Source: Musa acuminata AAA Group
Lineage: Eukaryota; Streptophyta; Magnoliopsida; Zingiberales; Musaceae
Length of the DNA: 64,000 bases
NCBI RefSeq assembly: GCF_036884655.1
Contig: NC_088340.1
Coordinates: 28,914,501-28,978,500, forward strand
Direction: 5' to 3'
Below, one piece after another: positions 1 through 10,148 of the stretch. Position numbers and translations under genes: made by a program. The notes under the pieces are model-generated. The model saw only the letters and a list, made by a program, of their open reading frames with translations. It was not told the origin of the DNA and did not search any database. Positions within the stretch are counted from its first letter, which is position 1; every line of letters begins with the position of its first letter.

Positions 1-437
1 TTCAATCCCTTTTCAACTTCATTCCTTAAGTATATTAAATATGGATCACGTAGTTATCCTTCTTTAATTTGTTGAATGAGATCAGTTTGCACCTGGATAG
101 AGGCCATCAACATTATTGAGTCTTGCCCTTTCCTTATTACATTTGAATCATAATTTCTTTCTAATAGCTTCTATTGCTTCACAACCAGACTAGCCATAAA
201 ACTTGTAGATTTTCTACTAAGTGCATCAACTACAACATTTGCTTTACTTGGGTGATAACGAATGGTACAATCATAATCCTTTAGAAGTTCTATCCATCTT
301 CGCTGCCTCATATTTAACTCCTTCTGTGTAAAAATATACTTTAAACTCTTGTGCTCAGTAAATATATCAAATGTCCGCCCATACAAGTAATGTCTCCAAA
401 TCTTTAGAGCAAAGATGATTGCGGCCAATTCCAAATC
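1..437 (-). mobile_element. G1 chromovirus, left segment (pol interior)
   Basis: This is part of a minus-strand Ty3/gypsy element that resumes at 8034. It covers the end of RNase H and the linker towards integrase, and it aligns by eye with 44173-44610 of the more complete element G3. The rest of its integrase, its chromodomain and its 3' LTR lie left of the window. Element A begins at 438, directly after the G1 bases AAATC, which are the expected 5-bp target site. The matching right-hand copy was lost in a deletion at about 8033. Confidence 0.9.
171..437 (-). pseudogene. pol: RNase H fragment of G1 pol
   Basis: Translation gives the second half of a Ty3/gypsy RNase H domain: [19 protein letters not shown], then the conserved [12 protein letters not shown] and the ADALSRK-like end, read here as VDALSRK. 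The region just upstream (ASRQ motif) lies at about 8034-8070, on the other side of inserted element A. The reading frame runs on into the inserted LTR up to 536, but those residues are LTR sequence and not pol. The fragment is non-functional because the gene is cut in two. The next domain, integrase, is only begun before the window edge. Confidence 0.9.
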
Positions 438-1288
438 TGTTGAATCTTGTATTTTGATGATGAAACCACTTGATATATGTTTATGATTTAATCTGCGTTT
501 TGAGTGACGTAGGATGCTTCGATCAGGATGAGACAATTAAAGCAGGAAAATCATGTTTTGCCGGAGGAACATGTCAGAAGATTGGACGTCGGACCGGTGG
601 ATCAGTCGACATATCGACAGAAGGCTTCGGGCTGTGGACTCGGGCATGGGGCCAAGAAGAGCAAGTATTATGCCAAGGATATCGGAGTTGCGGAGTCAAC
701 TAGCCGATTGGGCAATAGGCTGTAGGAGAGGATGATGCGCCGAAGAATCAGACGAAGCATCGAGGGACCAATGACATGCCGGACATATTGGTTAATTGCT
801 TAGGATTAATTGTCTCGATCGAAGTTTTGTTTTAAGTGTGTAGGATTAACTACGATGAAAATAAGACATGCAATAGGAGTTGCGCCGGAGTCAACACAAT
901 GATCACGTTGGGAGTTCGAGAGTTCGACGGAAGTTCAGACAATCGTCGGAGGTTCTGTAGGAACAAATCCGAGAAGTCCATAAGCTTGCCAAAGAAGCAC
1001 GTCGGAACTCGCCAAGTGGATTGTCGCAAGTCCAGGAGTTTGCCGGAAGTCCGCAGGAGCATCACCGAGGGTTCCTCGGATGATCGACGGAAGTTCGCCG
1101 GAAGCTCGCCGGAGAAGCGATTGACGCACCGGAGCAAGTTGCAGTAAATGTCTTAGGGAATATCGTAGTTAGCACAATGATTAAGTTGGAAATGGGAGGT
1201 GATCCCATTAACTTAATCTTGGGGCAATTGGGCCCCTGAAAAATCCAAATTGGGCCGAATGGATCCACCCATTCGGACCCTGATTTCT

Positions 1289-1440
1289 GGCGGGAGGTGC
1301 AACCGCCCAAGCCAGGAGGTAGCACCGCCTGGGCTAAGTCTCCGAGCGAGACTGGGCAGTTGCACCGCCCAGAGGCTTAGTCTTCGAGCTCTGCCAGGCG
1401 GTGCAACCGCTCCAGTCAGGAGGTGCAACCGCCTGATCCC
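1289..1440 (+). repeat. Palindromic array in U3 of LTR A-5'
   Basis: About 2.5 units of a repeat of roughly 62 bp. The core GGCGGTGCAACCGCC is an inverted repeat with 6-bp arms and a 3-nt centre; units are separated by CTGAGCTCAGTCTTCGAGCT-like spacers. The 3' LTR of the same element has about six units (7325-7682). Confidence 0.85.
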
Positions 1441-1493
1441 GAAATTCCGGGAATTGACAGTTTTGAGCTCCAAATTTGAACTGGGTTGGGGCC

Positions 1494-1501
1494 TATAAAT
1501 A
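1494..1501 (+). promoter_or_regulatory. TATA box of LTR A-5'
   Basis: TATAAATA in the context GGGGCCTATAAATACC. It is conserved at the same place in every LTR of this group that reaches this far, downstream of the palindromic array. Transcription would be expected to start about 25-35 bp downstream, near CATTCAGCACTGAAA. The start site is inferred. Confidence 0.75.
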
Positions 1502-2326
1502 CCTCACCCATTCAGCACTGAAAAGGAAAGAACCAACACCGAAATCTTGATCTTTTTCTGTGATTCTTAGAGCTCAAAATTGTTGTAAAGGCCAAAAGTT
1601 CTTCTCCCTCTTTTCTTCCAAGTTTTGAGTTGTAAAGAGAGGAGAGAAAATTCTGTAAGGGTTGTCTCTTAAGCCCGTCAAAAGGAGTGAAATTGTAAAA
1701 GGGTGGTTGGCCTTCGCCTATTGAAGGAAGGCCTCTAGTTGACATCGGTGACCTCATCGGTGGAGGAAGCCAAAAGTGGAGTAAGTCAAGATTGACCGAA
1801 CCACTCTAAATCTCGGTTTGCATTTACTTTGAGCATATTATCTTTACTGCAAACCTCCTCTAAAGCTTACTGCTTTCTGTGCATATACGATCAGGTTTCA
1901 AGCTTTGCACTTTCCGAATCAACGTTTAGACGTAAATCTGTTTTTTCGTACGATCATCATATTTCAGTTTGCGTTTACGTTTTGATATCTATCATAACTA
2001 CAGACTGCCATTATATCGTTGCTTAAACTGTATCTCGCCTAATCAAGTGATTTATGAATCAGCATTTAGACGTAAATCAGTTTCTTCATACGAACATCGT
2101 ATTTCAGTTTACGCTTATATTCTGGTTTTTATCATAACTGCAAACTGCCTTCATAGATTGACTTTAACATCATCTCGCTTGATCTTAAGTTAAAGTAATC
2201 TTAGAATCGACTTTCACACCAAAATCGTTTTTATCGTTCGAACGTAGTTTTTATCGTTGAAAGATTTCCGCTGCACTAATTCACCCCCCCCCCCCTCCCC
2301 CTCTTAGTGCTCTTGATCCTAACAAT

Positions 2327-2338
2327 TGGTATCAGAGC
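2327..2338 (+). other. Primer-binding site of element A
   Basis: TGGTATCAGAGC, complementary to the 3' end of plant initiator Met-tRNA, two bases after the LTR end. It is the minus-strand DNA priming site. Confidence 0.93.
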
Positions 2339-2374
2339 CCAGTTTTTCTCATTTCAGATTTACACCCGAGAGAA

Positions 2375-3316
2375 ATGGCTCTTCATGGCTTTCAAGAGGG
2401 CTTATCGGTTTTTCGTCCACCGTTGTTTAACGGATTGGACTACACTTATTGGAAAACTCGAATGAGAGTTTTCTTGATTTCTATGAATTTGGATTTATGG
2501 AATATCATTGAAAATGATTTTCAACTTCCCTCTAAACCGATGAACGAATGGTCAGATATGGAGAAGAAGTATTTTTCTTTAAACGTAAAGGCTATGAATG
2601 CCTTATTTTGCGCCTTGGACAAAAATGAGTTCAATCGGATTTCTACGTGCGAAACGGCTTTTGACATTTGGCGAACACTTGAAATCACGCACGAGGGAAC
2701 TAGTAGAGTCAAAGACTCGAAAGTTAACATTTTATTGCATGATTTTGAGCTTTTTCGAATGCAACCAAGCGAGACTATAGGCGACATGTACACCCATTTC
2801 ACGGATGTCGTCAATAGTTTAAGAGCTCTTGGAAAATATTTTTCGGATTTTGAACTCGTAAACAAGATTTTGCATTCTCTTTCTAAGAAGTGGGATTCAA
2901 AAGTAACTGCAATACAAGAAGCTAAAAACCTAAACAACTTACCACTTGAAGAACTAATTGGTTCGTTGATGACATATGAAATGGTGCATAATGCACATGA
3001 TGAACATGATGAACAAAATCGCCTTCCAAAGAACAGGAAGGATTTGGAACTCCGGACAAATGAATACCACTTGAGCGATGACTCAAGTAATGAGAACAAT
3101 GATGAACTTGAACTTCGAACACTAAATCTTAATAAGTTTATTAAACAAAAATCTAAAATAGACAATGAACTTGAACGAAGGAAGAGGCCAAAGAAGAGGA
3201 AGGCAACCAAGGATGAATCAAGAACTTCCAAAGGTGAAACGGCGAATTGGGCTTTGATGGGCTTCAACTACAAGGTAAGTAACTCAACTCTCTTGAATTA
3301 TTTTGAAATTACTTGA
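2375..3316 (+). CDS. gag: gag-like protein, 313 aa (element A)
   Basis: Uninterrupted 313-codon ORF starting 36 bp after the PBS. The N-terminal two-thirds is a copia-type gag (UBN2 family): RPPLFNGLDYTYWKTRMRVF near residue 15, FDIWRTLE near residue 97, LLHDFELFRMQPSETIGDMY near 115-135 and LPLEELIGSLMTYEM near 190. The C-terminal third is acidic then basic. Unlike the 512-codon gag of element C it has no CCHC zinc knuckle; it ends with NYFEIT shortly after the position corresponding to codon ~340 of C. It would form capsid-like particles with partners supplied in trans (inference). It is the only intact gag among the Sirevirus-group copies here, so it may be the most recent insertion or simply the least damaged. 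The large antisense ORF over it is a shadow. Confidence 0.85.
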   Translation: MALHGFQEGLSVFRPPLFNGLDYTYWKTRMRVFLISMNLDLWNIIENDFQLPSKPMNEWSDMEKKYFSLNVKAMNALFCALDKNEFNRISTCETAFDIWRTLEITHEGTSRVKDSKVNILLHDFELFRMQPSETIGDMYTHFTDVVNSLRALGKYFSDFELVNKILHSLSKKWDSKVTAIQEAKNLNNLPLEELIGSLMTYEMVHNAHDEHDEQNRLPKNRKDLELRTNEYHLSDDSSNENNDELELRTLNLNKFIKQKSKIDNELERRKRPKKRKATKDESRTSKGETANWALMGFNYKVSNSTLLNYFEIT

Positions 3317-6300
3317 TGCCCTCATGATGTATTTTCTTTTTTAGTTTAGAATTAATGTTTAAAAAAAAAAATTATTATGATGATGCTAGTAATTTCGAAA
3401 ATGATAATATTGTATATTTTATGATAAATAAACAAAATGATTTTGATTGAAAATATGAAATCATGGTTAAGAAGTAATAATGTGTATCGTGGTGAGGTCC
3501 ATTGTTATTTCTCGATTTTGAGTATATTAAATCATATTTAATTTGAAGTTATGATATTTTTGAAATTATGTATGATGATTCTTGATAATTATGGATTATC
3601 GATTTTCATGATAATAACAGTGGCTTTAAAAATTGATGCATGTTTGACATAAATAAAAAGGCATGCTTACATGAAATCGATCACTTAAGATGAAACACTT
3701 AAAAAAGGGGGAAAAATATATTATCAATGAAATCATGAATCTATTTATGTTATAAATTTTGTGAGCCATAAAAATGATTTTGATGATTTAAATTTGAAAT
3801 GAGTTTTATCAAAATCATGATCATGATTTGTCAAATTGAATGAATTGAAAATGAATGATGATTTTTCTCTTGAATGATTGTGACCTGTATTCCTTGTTTT
3901 CATGATATGATTTTTATGCAATTCTTTGTATTCATGAAAGGTTTATCTCATCACCGAATTATTTTCTTCTTGATATTCTTTATGTGATGATATGAATACA
4001 TGAAATATTCATTAATTTATTTTGATGTATACAAATGAAAAGTTATGATCATGCATGGTAGGATATAATTTAACAAAATTGATACCATCATGATATGAAA
4101 CATCTATGATTTGCAATGATGCACGCAATACTTGAGCTTTTTAATTATGATGTGATGAATTGCATATGATGTGAATCATGATTTAAAATGCTATGAGTTG
4201 TTGCTAAAATGAAGTATTATAAATGTTGATTTAATGTCATGAATGTTGATATCATGATCAAAATGAAGTGATAAATACTTAAAAAATATTGATTTAATGT
4301 TCGGTATCATAAACACTTTATTATCATACATGAAAATAGTGATAAATACTTTGAAAATAAATGTTTGTATCATGTTAGATGGTTTGACATATTGTGCATG
4401 ATAAGCTATAAAGATGATTGAAACAATGATTGAAATAATAGGAATGATGATTTGGAATCATATAATAATAAGTTTATATATGATGATAATGATGCATGCA
4501 ATGATGAAATATTCATGATAAAATAATTGTTTTGACATTCAAGACTTGAATTTTCATCAATGCTATTTACCTTTGTCATAATTTAGAAATTAACGTAAAG
4601 GGTCTTCCCTTCTTTTTGATAATGACAAAGGGGGAGCAAAATATGCTTGAAAGCTAATTTGCTAGCTCATATAATCAAAAAAAAGGAGAAAGAAAATAAT
4701 TACACTTCTCAAAAGAAAAGGAATTGCTATCTTAAACATCACCAAGAAGTGCTATCTTACAAATCTCAAGATGCTCAAATGCAAACATGTAAAATTTGTA
4801 ATTTTGCACATCATTAAAATTTATGATGCTTTGGTGATTATGCATGTTCTAAAATGTTATAAGATTCACTAGCTTACATGATGTAGAACTTGTTATATTG
4901 AACATCACCAAGGAATGATATCTTGCAGAAGCAAAAAGTTAACTTGCACATGTAGCAAAACTTATATTTCAAGAAGCAAGAGTTGCCTTCTTGAACATCT
5001 CAAAATTACTAGCTTACGTGTCTTAAAATTGTAAACTTGCCATCATACTACCATGATGATGAGCATACCTTATCTTCATGATTGTATTTGAAAAACTATG
5101 GCAAAAATACGTCCTAATGATTGAACGTGTTAAAATTATTTTTTTTCAACTTTCTTGATTGAATGATCAAATCACTTGATTGGCATATTGATTTTACACA
5201 ATTACATGTTGGAAATTATGTGCTTGAATACAAAACTTCCATGATAACAAGCACGCTTTACCTTCATGATTGTAATTGAATATCTATAGCAAAACCTTGT
5301 GCGAATGCAAGAAAGAGTCAAATTTCATTTTCGAAGTCTCTTGATCCTAACATATCAAGTTTACTCTCTTCCGAACTTAACAAGCATATGTCATATCAAG
5401 TTTAGTTCATATCATTGATTTTTGACATATGTAATCAACTAGCAAATACATCTCTCATACACATATCATGTGAAAAATATTTTTTTGAGAAATGGATTTG
5501 ATGAATATGGATGAAAGTGTTTTTACTTGCAAGGATTTGTTTCACATACATATCTTGGTCCTTGTAAAAATGAAGCATGATTTAATCTCTCATCGATTCT
5601 AACTTCACTCAGAAGTAAACTCACAAATAGCATGTATCACAAATAGTCTTCCTCCTTCATGCAAAAAGATAATAACAGATAAAAAAGGAAGAAGTTTTCA
5701 AAGCTATCTCCATGTCATGTTTTCCTTGAGATGTTAGTATAATTGATATCTTATCACTTACTGTTGGAAAATGACATGAACCTAGTTATGACATGAATAA
5801 TTACAAGCACTTATGCTTAAAATTTGCTTATATCGTTCTCCGTTTTGTTGATGACAAAGGGGGAGAAATATATGAATTGATGCTATGAACACTGATGCTA
5901 TGCTTGCATCATCAAGAGATATATGAATTAATATGATTGCCATATTTGCAATCCTTGCATCATCAAGAGATATATGAATTGATGCTATAATTGCCAAACT
6001 TGCATTATGCCATGTTTGCATCATGCGTTAAGATATCAAGAACTTATATCGTAATTTTACGCGTTGATATCTTACCATGTGATGAAATGCTACAATTGAT
6101 AAACACTTGAAATGTTTGTGTTATGATATCAAAAGCTTACATCGCAATTTTACATGTTGATATTTGATAATAGCAAACTTGCATGATGATAAAACTTGAT
6201 ATTATGTTTTTCATGCAATGAGTTGAACCAATATCACAAACACTTGATTGTGGTACTTCTCCTTTTTGTTGATGACAAAGGGTGAGAAGTATGTTGATGA

Positions 6301-6459
6301 CATGACATGTTATGCATAAGTTTATGCAAAAGTTTATGATGACATGTTGCTTGGACTATTGAATCCAAGAGTTTCAATCAATATGGCATATTGATAGGGG
6401 GAGTTTGTTTAAACTCAGGGAGTTAAGGTTAACTCCATCATCAAGTAGCTGTCATCATC
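3317..6459 (+). other. AT-rich non-coding interior of element A with repeated polypurine tracts
   Basis: No ORF of note. The region is AT-rich, full of TGATGA/ATCATG runs, and shared with D (56899-59605) and with B in reverse (29388-31776). Purine tracts preceded by GATGACAAA- or TTGATA-like sequence occur at about 4627-4640, 5856-5869, 6276-6290 and 6395-6404. Multiple polypurine tracts upstream of the 3' LTR are a published hallmark of Sireviruses. Most tracts have a pyrimidine-rich inverted copy a few bases upstream, for example around 6254-6291. Confidence 0.8.
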
Positions 6460-6472
6460 AAAAAGGGGGAGA
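6460..6472 (+). other. Polypurine tract of element A
   Basis: AAAAAGGGGGAGA directly before TGTTGAA of the 3' LTR; it is the plus-strand priming site. Confidence 0.9.
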
Positions 6473-7324
6473 TTGTTGAATCTCGTATTTTGATGATGAA
6501 ACCACTTGATATATGTTTATGATTTAATCTGTGTTTTGAGTGACACAGGATGCTTTGATCAGGATGAGATAATTAAAGCAGGAAAATCATGTTGTGCCGG
6601 AGGAACATGTCAGAAGATTGGACGTCAGGCAGGTGGATCGGTTGACGTATCGACAGAAGGCTTCGGGCTGTGGACTCGGGCATCGAGCCAAGAAGAGTAG
6701 GTATTGTGCCAAGGATATCAGAGTTGCGGAGTCAACTGGCCGATTGGGCAATAGGCTGCAGGAGAGGACAATGCGCCGAAGAATCAGACGAAGCGTCGAG
6801 GGACCAATGACATGCCGGACAACTTGTTAATTGCTTAGGATTAATTATCTCGATCGAAGTTTTGTTTTAAGTGTGCAGGATTAACTACGATGAAAATAAG
6901 ACATGCAGCAAGAGTTGCGCCGGAGTCAAGACAATGATCACGTTGGGAGTTCGAGAGTTCGACGGAAGTTCGGACAGTCGTCGGAGGTTCTACGGGAACA
7001 AATCTGAGAAGTCCATAAGCTTGCCAAAGAAGCTCGTCGGAACTCGCCAAGTGGATTGTCGCAAGTCCAGGAGTTTGCTGGAAGTCCATAGGAGCATCAC
7101 CGAGGGTTCATCGGATGATCGACGGAAGTTCGCCGGAAGCTCGCCGGAAGAAGCGATTGACGCACCGGAGCAAGTTGCAGTAAATGTCTTAGGGAATATC
7201 GTAGTTAGCAGAATGATTAAGTTGGAAATGGGAGGTGATCCCATTAACTTAATCTTAGGGCAATTGGGCCCCTGAAAAATCCAAATTGGGCCGAATGGAT
7301 CAACCCATTCGGACCCTGATTTTT

Positions 7325-7682
7325 GGCGGGAGGTGCAACCGCCCAAGCCAGGAGGTAGCACCGCCTGGGCTAAGTCTCCGAGCGAGACTGGGCGGTGCAA
7401 CCACCCCAGCTAGGAGGTGGCACCGCCTGGGCTCAGTCTCCGAGCGAGACTAGGTGGTGCAACCTCCCTTGATAGGAGGTGGCACCGCTTGGGCTCGGTC
7501 TCCGAGCACTAGCTGAGTGGTGCAACCGCCTCAGTCAGGAGGTTGCACTGCCTGAGCTCAGTCTTCAAGCTCTGGCAGGAGGTGCAACCGCCCCTGACAG
7601 GAGGTGGCACCGCCTAGAGGCTCAGTCTTCGAGCTCTGTCAGGCGGTGCAACCGCTCCAGTCAGGAGGTGCAATCGCCTGAT
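7325..7682 (+). repeat. Palindromic array in U3 of LTR A-3'
   Basis: About six units of the roughly 62-bp GGCGGTGCAACCGCC-type repeat, against about 2.5 in the partner LTR. Some arms are degenerate (GGTGGTGCAACC, GGAGGTGGCACC). Confidence 0.85.
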
Positions 7683-7738
7683 CCCGAAATTCCGGGAATT
7701 GACCGTTTTAAGCTCCAAATTTGAACTGGGTTGGGGCC

Positions 7739-7746
7739 TATAAATA
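7739..7746 (+). promoter_or_regulatory. TATA box of LTR A-3'
   Basis: TATAAATA in the same context as at 1494. It would direct any read-through transcription out into G1. Confidence 0.7.
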
Positions 7747-8033
7747 CCCCACCCATTCAGCACTGAAAGGGAAAGAACCAACACTGAAATCTTGATCTTT
7801 TTCTATGATTCCTAGAGCTCAAAATTGTTGTAAAGGCCAAAAGTTCTTCTCCCTCTTTTCTTCCAAGTTCTGAGTTGTAAAGAGAGGAGTGAAAATTCTG
7901 TAAGGGTTGTCTCCTAAGCCCGTCAAAAGGAGTGAAACTGTAAAAGGGTGGTTGGCCTTCGCCTATTGAAGGAAGGCCTCTAGTTGACGTCGGTGACCTC
8001 GTCGGTGGAGGAAGCCAAAAGTGGAGTAGGTCA

Positions 8034-8629
8034 TAATTCTTTATCTGCCTTGAAGCATAAGTAATTACTTTACCTTCTTGCATCAAAACACATCCAAGGC
8101 CCTTTCTTGAAGCATCAGTATAAACTACAAATCCTTCATTACCACTCGGAATAATGAGAATAGGGGCATTAGTTAATCTTCTTTTTAATTCTTGGAAACT
8201 TTGCTCATAATCACCACTCCATTCAAATTTCGCATTCTTTTGAGTCAGTTTGGTAAGAGGATGAGCAATTTGAGAAAATCCCTCCACAAATCTCCTGTAA
8301 TAACCTGCCATGCCCAAGAAACTTCTATTTTCTGTTACATTTGTTAGCACTTCCCAATTAACTACTGCTTCCACCTTCTTTGGATCAACAGATATGCCCC
8401 TTCCTGAAATCACGTGGCCTAAGAAAGCAATTTCCTTCAACCAAAATTCACATTTGCTGAACTTTGCATATAGCTTCTTTTCTCTTAGTATAGATAATAC
8501 ATCTCTCAAGTGTTTATCATACTCTTGATTACTCCTTGAATATACTAATATGTCATCAATGAATACAATTACACAATCATCTAAGAGTGGCTGAAATATT
8601 CTATTCATCCATAAAAGCTGTAGGAGCAT
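8034..8629 (-). pseudogene. pol: Reverse transcriptase C-part and RNase H start of G1
   Basis: Contains the RT catalytic motif VFIDDILVY, the LGHVIS and [11 protein letters not shown] connection motifs, and the RNase H start [12 protein letters not shown] with its first catalytic Asp. The frame is shifted relative to the upstream RT part at about 8605-8625 and the gene is cut by element A at 8033, so no functional enzyme is possible. The ORF extends into the LTR as far as 7757, but that portion is not pol. Confidence 0.88.
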
Positions 8630-10088
8630 TAGTCAAGCCAAAAGACATTACTAAAAATTCGTAGTGACCATATCGAGTCCTAAAGGCTGTTTTTGGAATA
8701 TCCTCCTTCTTGACCTTCAACTGATAGTAACTTGATCTTAGATCAATCTTGGAGAATACTTGTGCACCCTTCAATTGATCAAACAAGTCATCAATCCTGG
8801 GTAGGGGATACTTGTTTTTTATGGTCACTTGATTCAACTGTCTATAATCAATACAAAGCCTCAACGTCCCATCCTTCTTCTTAACTAATAGCACTGGAGC
8901 ACCCCACGGTGAGACGCTGGGTCGAATGAAACCCTTATCTAACAACTCTTGTATTTGCTTCTTTAATTCCTCGAGCTCGAGTGGTGCCATTCTATAGGGA
9001 GGCTTAGATATTGGGGCTGTCCCGGGGACCAAATCAATAGCAAATTCTCCCTCTCTATCTGGAGGTAAACCAGGCAATTCATCTGGAAATACATCAGGGA
9101 ACTCTTTGACCATTGTAATTTCATTTAGGTGAGTTTCTTGATTTGAATGCTCCTTTACACACACAATATAACAAAAACAACCCTTCTGCATAAGACGATA
9201 AGCTTGAAGTGTTGATATCAAGCAAGGAGGCAAATCATGCCTAATACCCTCAAAGTAAAATATAGGCTGATCTGGTATGCAGAAAGTAATTATTTTTGTA
9301 TAGCAATCAATACTAGCATGATAGGAAGATAGCCAATCCATGGCAAGTATAATATCAAAACCTTGGATTTCTAGGAGTATCAAATCGGCAAGGAGTTCAT
9401 GTTCTCCAATAGAAATCAAACAAGACGGATAAACCAGATTTATAGTCAAGGAATCCCCAATAGCAATAGTTACGTGTAGCAAATAATCTAGTGGTTTAGG
9501 TTGAATGCCCAAGTGACAAGCAAAATATTGTGAAACAAAAGACAAGTTGGAGCCAGGATCAAACAAAACTTTTGCATTTCTATTAGAAACATGTAGAATA
9601 CCTTCAACCACTGATTTAGAGGCTTTGGAATCTTGTTCTGTGATAGCATATACTCTAGCATGGGCTGTCGGCTTAGGGAGTAGTGGCTCTTTCTTCTTGT
9701 TTAGTGGGTAGTCTCTGACTTTATGATCTAACTTTCCACAGGAAAAACAGGCTCCAATCACCCGAAAACACTCACTTGTTTCATGATTACGTCCACATTT
9801 TGTACACGATAGAGTTCTTTGCGATGGAGTTCCTTTCTCAAATCTAGGTACCTTTACCTTCTTGTTACTTCTTTTTGCTTCATTTCCTCTCTTACTTTTA
9901 CCAACAAACTTATCCTTGCTATTCTTGTCCCTGATTTCTTGGATCTCCTCCAAGTCTTTTTCAAGTATGAAAGCTCTTTCTACTACATTAGTGTATACCT
10001 GGAGTTTTAAAGCTGATATCCGGCTTCTTATTGCTGGCCTTAGTCCTCTTTCAAATCTTCTTGCTTTCCTATATTCATCATCAATCAT
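8601..10088 (-). pseudogene. gag-pol: gag C-part, protease and RT N-part of G1
   Basis: Reading from 10088 down: gag tail ([11 protein letters not shown]), a CCHC knuckle near residue 115 in which the last Cys is Tyr ([14 protein letters not shown]), a protease with [12 protein letters not shown] where the family norm is DSG or DTG, the flap-like [10 protein letters not shown], then an RT start with [37 protein letters not shown] and [12 protein letters not shown]. It ends at a frameshift just after NAPTAFMD. The DPG protease motif is shared with G3, so it belongs to the lineage and is not a new mutation in this copy. Confidence 0.88.
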
Positions 10089-10148
10089 ATGCGTGGCAAA
10101 TCTAGAGAGCTTAGTGAATTTAGACTCATATTTGGCTCAAATCTGGCC

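Larger units (their letters stand above)
438..2324 (+). repeat. 5' LTR of element A
   Basis: 1,887 bp, beginning TGTTGAATC and ending CCTAACA immediately before the PBS. From 5' to 3' it contains a GC-rich head (about 520-1150), a hairpin CCGAATGG/CCATTCGG (1255-1276), a short palindromic array (1289-1440), a TATA box (1494-1501), a long transcribed part, and a C-tract (12 C, T, 5 C) at 2284-2301. Small overlapping ORFs in the head recur in every LTR copy because the LTRs are homologous; I do not regard them as genes. Confidence 0.93.
438..8033 (+). mobile_element. Element A, non-autonomous Sirevirus-like LTR retrotransposon
   Basis: The element consists of a 5' LTR (438-2324), PBS, a gag-only ORF, about 3.1 kb of AT-rich non-coding DNA, a polypurine tract, and a 3' LTR from 6474 that is cut off at about 8033. 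It sits inside the RNase H gene of G1. No protease, integrase or reverse transcriptase is recognisable, so retrotransposition would have needed enzymes from an autonomous Sirevirus. B (27112-34996) and D (54383-61721) are further copies of the same design. Confidence 0.9.
6474..8033 (+). repeat. 3' LTR of element A, 3'-truncated
   Basis: Begins TGTTGAATC and follows the 5' LTR closely to the sequence AGTGGAGTAGGTCA, where G1 sequence resumes. About 500 bp of the LTR end, the target-site copy and about 19 bp of G1 are missing. The shared bases TCA at the join point to a microhomology-mediated deletion. To the break it is about 210 bp longer than the matching part of the 5' LTR, mostly because it carries more palindromic-array units. 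Confidence 0.88.

Noticed and set aside
470..735. Overlapping ORFs of 60-97 codons in the LTR heads, recurring at 6506, 29008, 34631, 54415 and 59653
   Set aside because: They recur because the LTRs are copies of one another. Three overlapping frames on one strand and further frames on the other are open, with no start context and different lengths in each copy; this is low stop frequency in GC-rich DNA.
2327..2338. Possible tRNA gene fragments at TGGTATCAGAGC sites
   Set aside because: Each is a 12-base primer-binding site directly beside an LTR; no cloverleaf or promoter boxes.
2521..3267. 248-codon antisense ORF over the gag of element A
   Set aside because: It lies exactly opposite an established gag and is Ser/Phe-rich, as expected from the complement of Lys/Glu-rich coding sequence. 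It is broken in the other copies.
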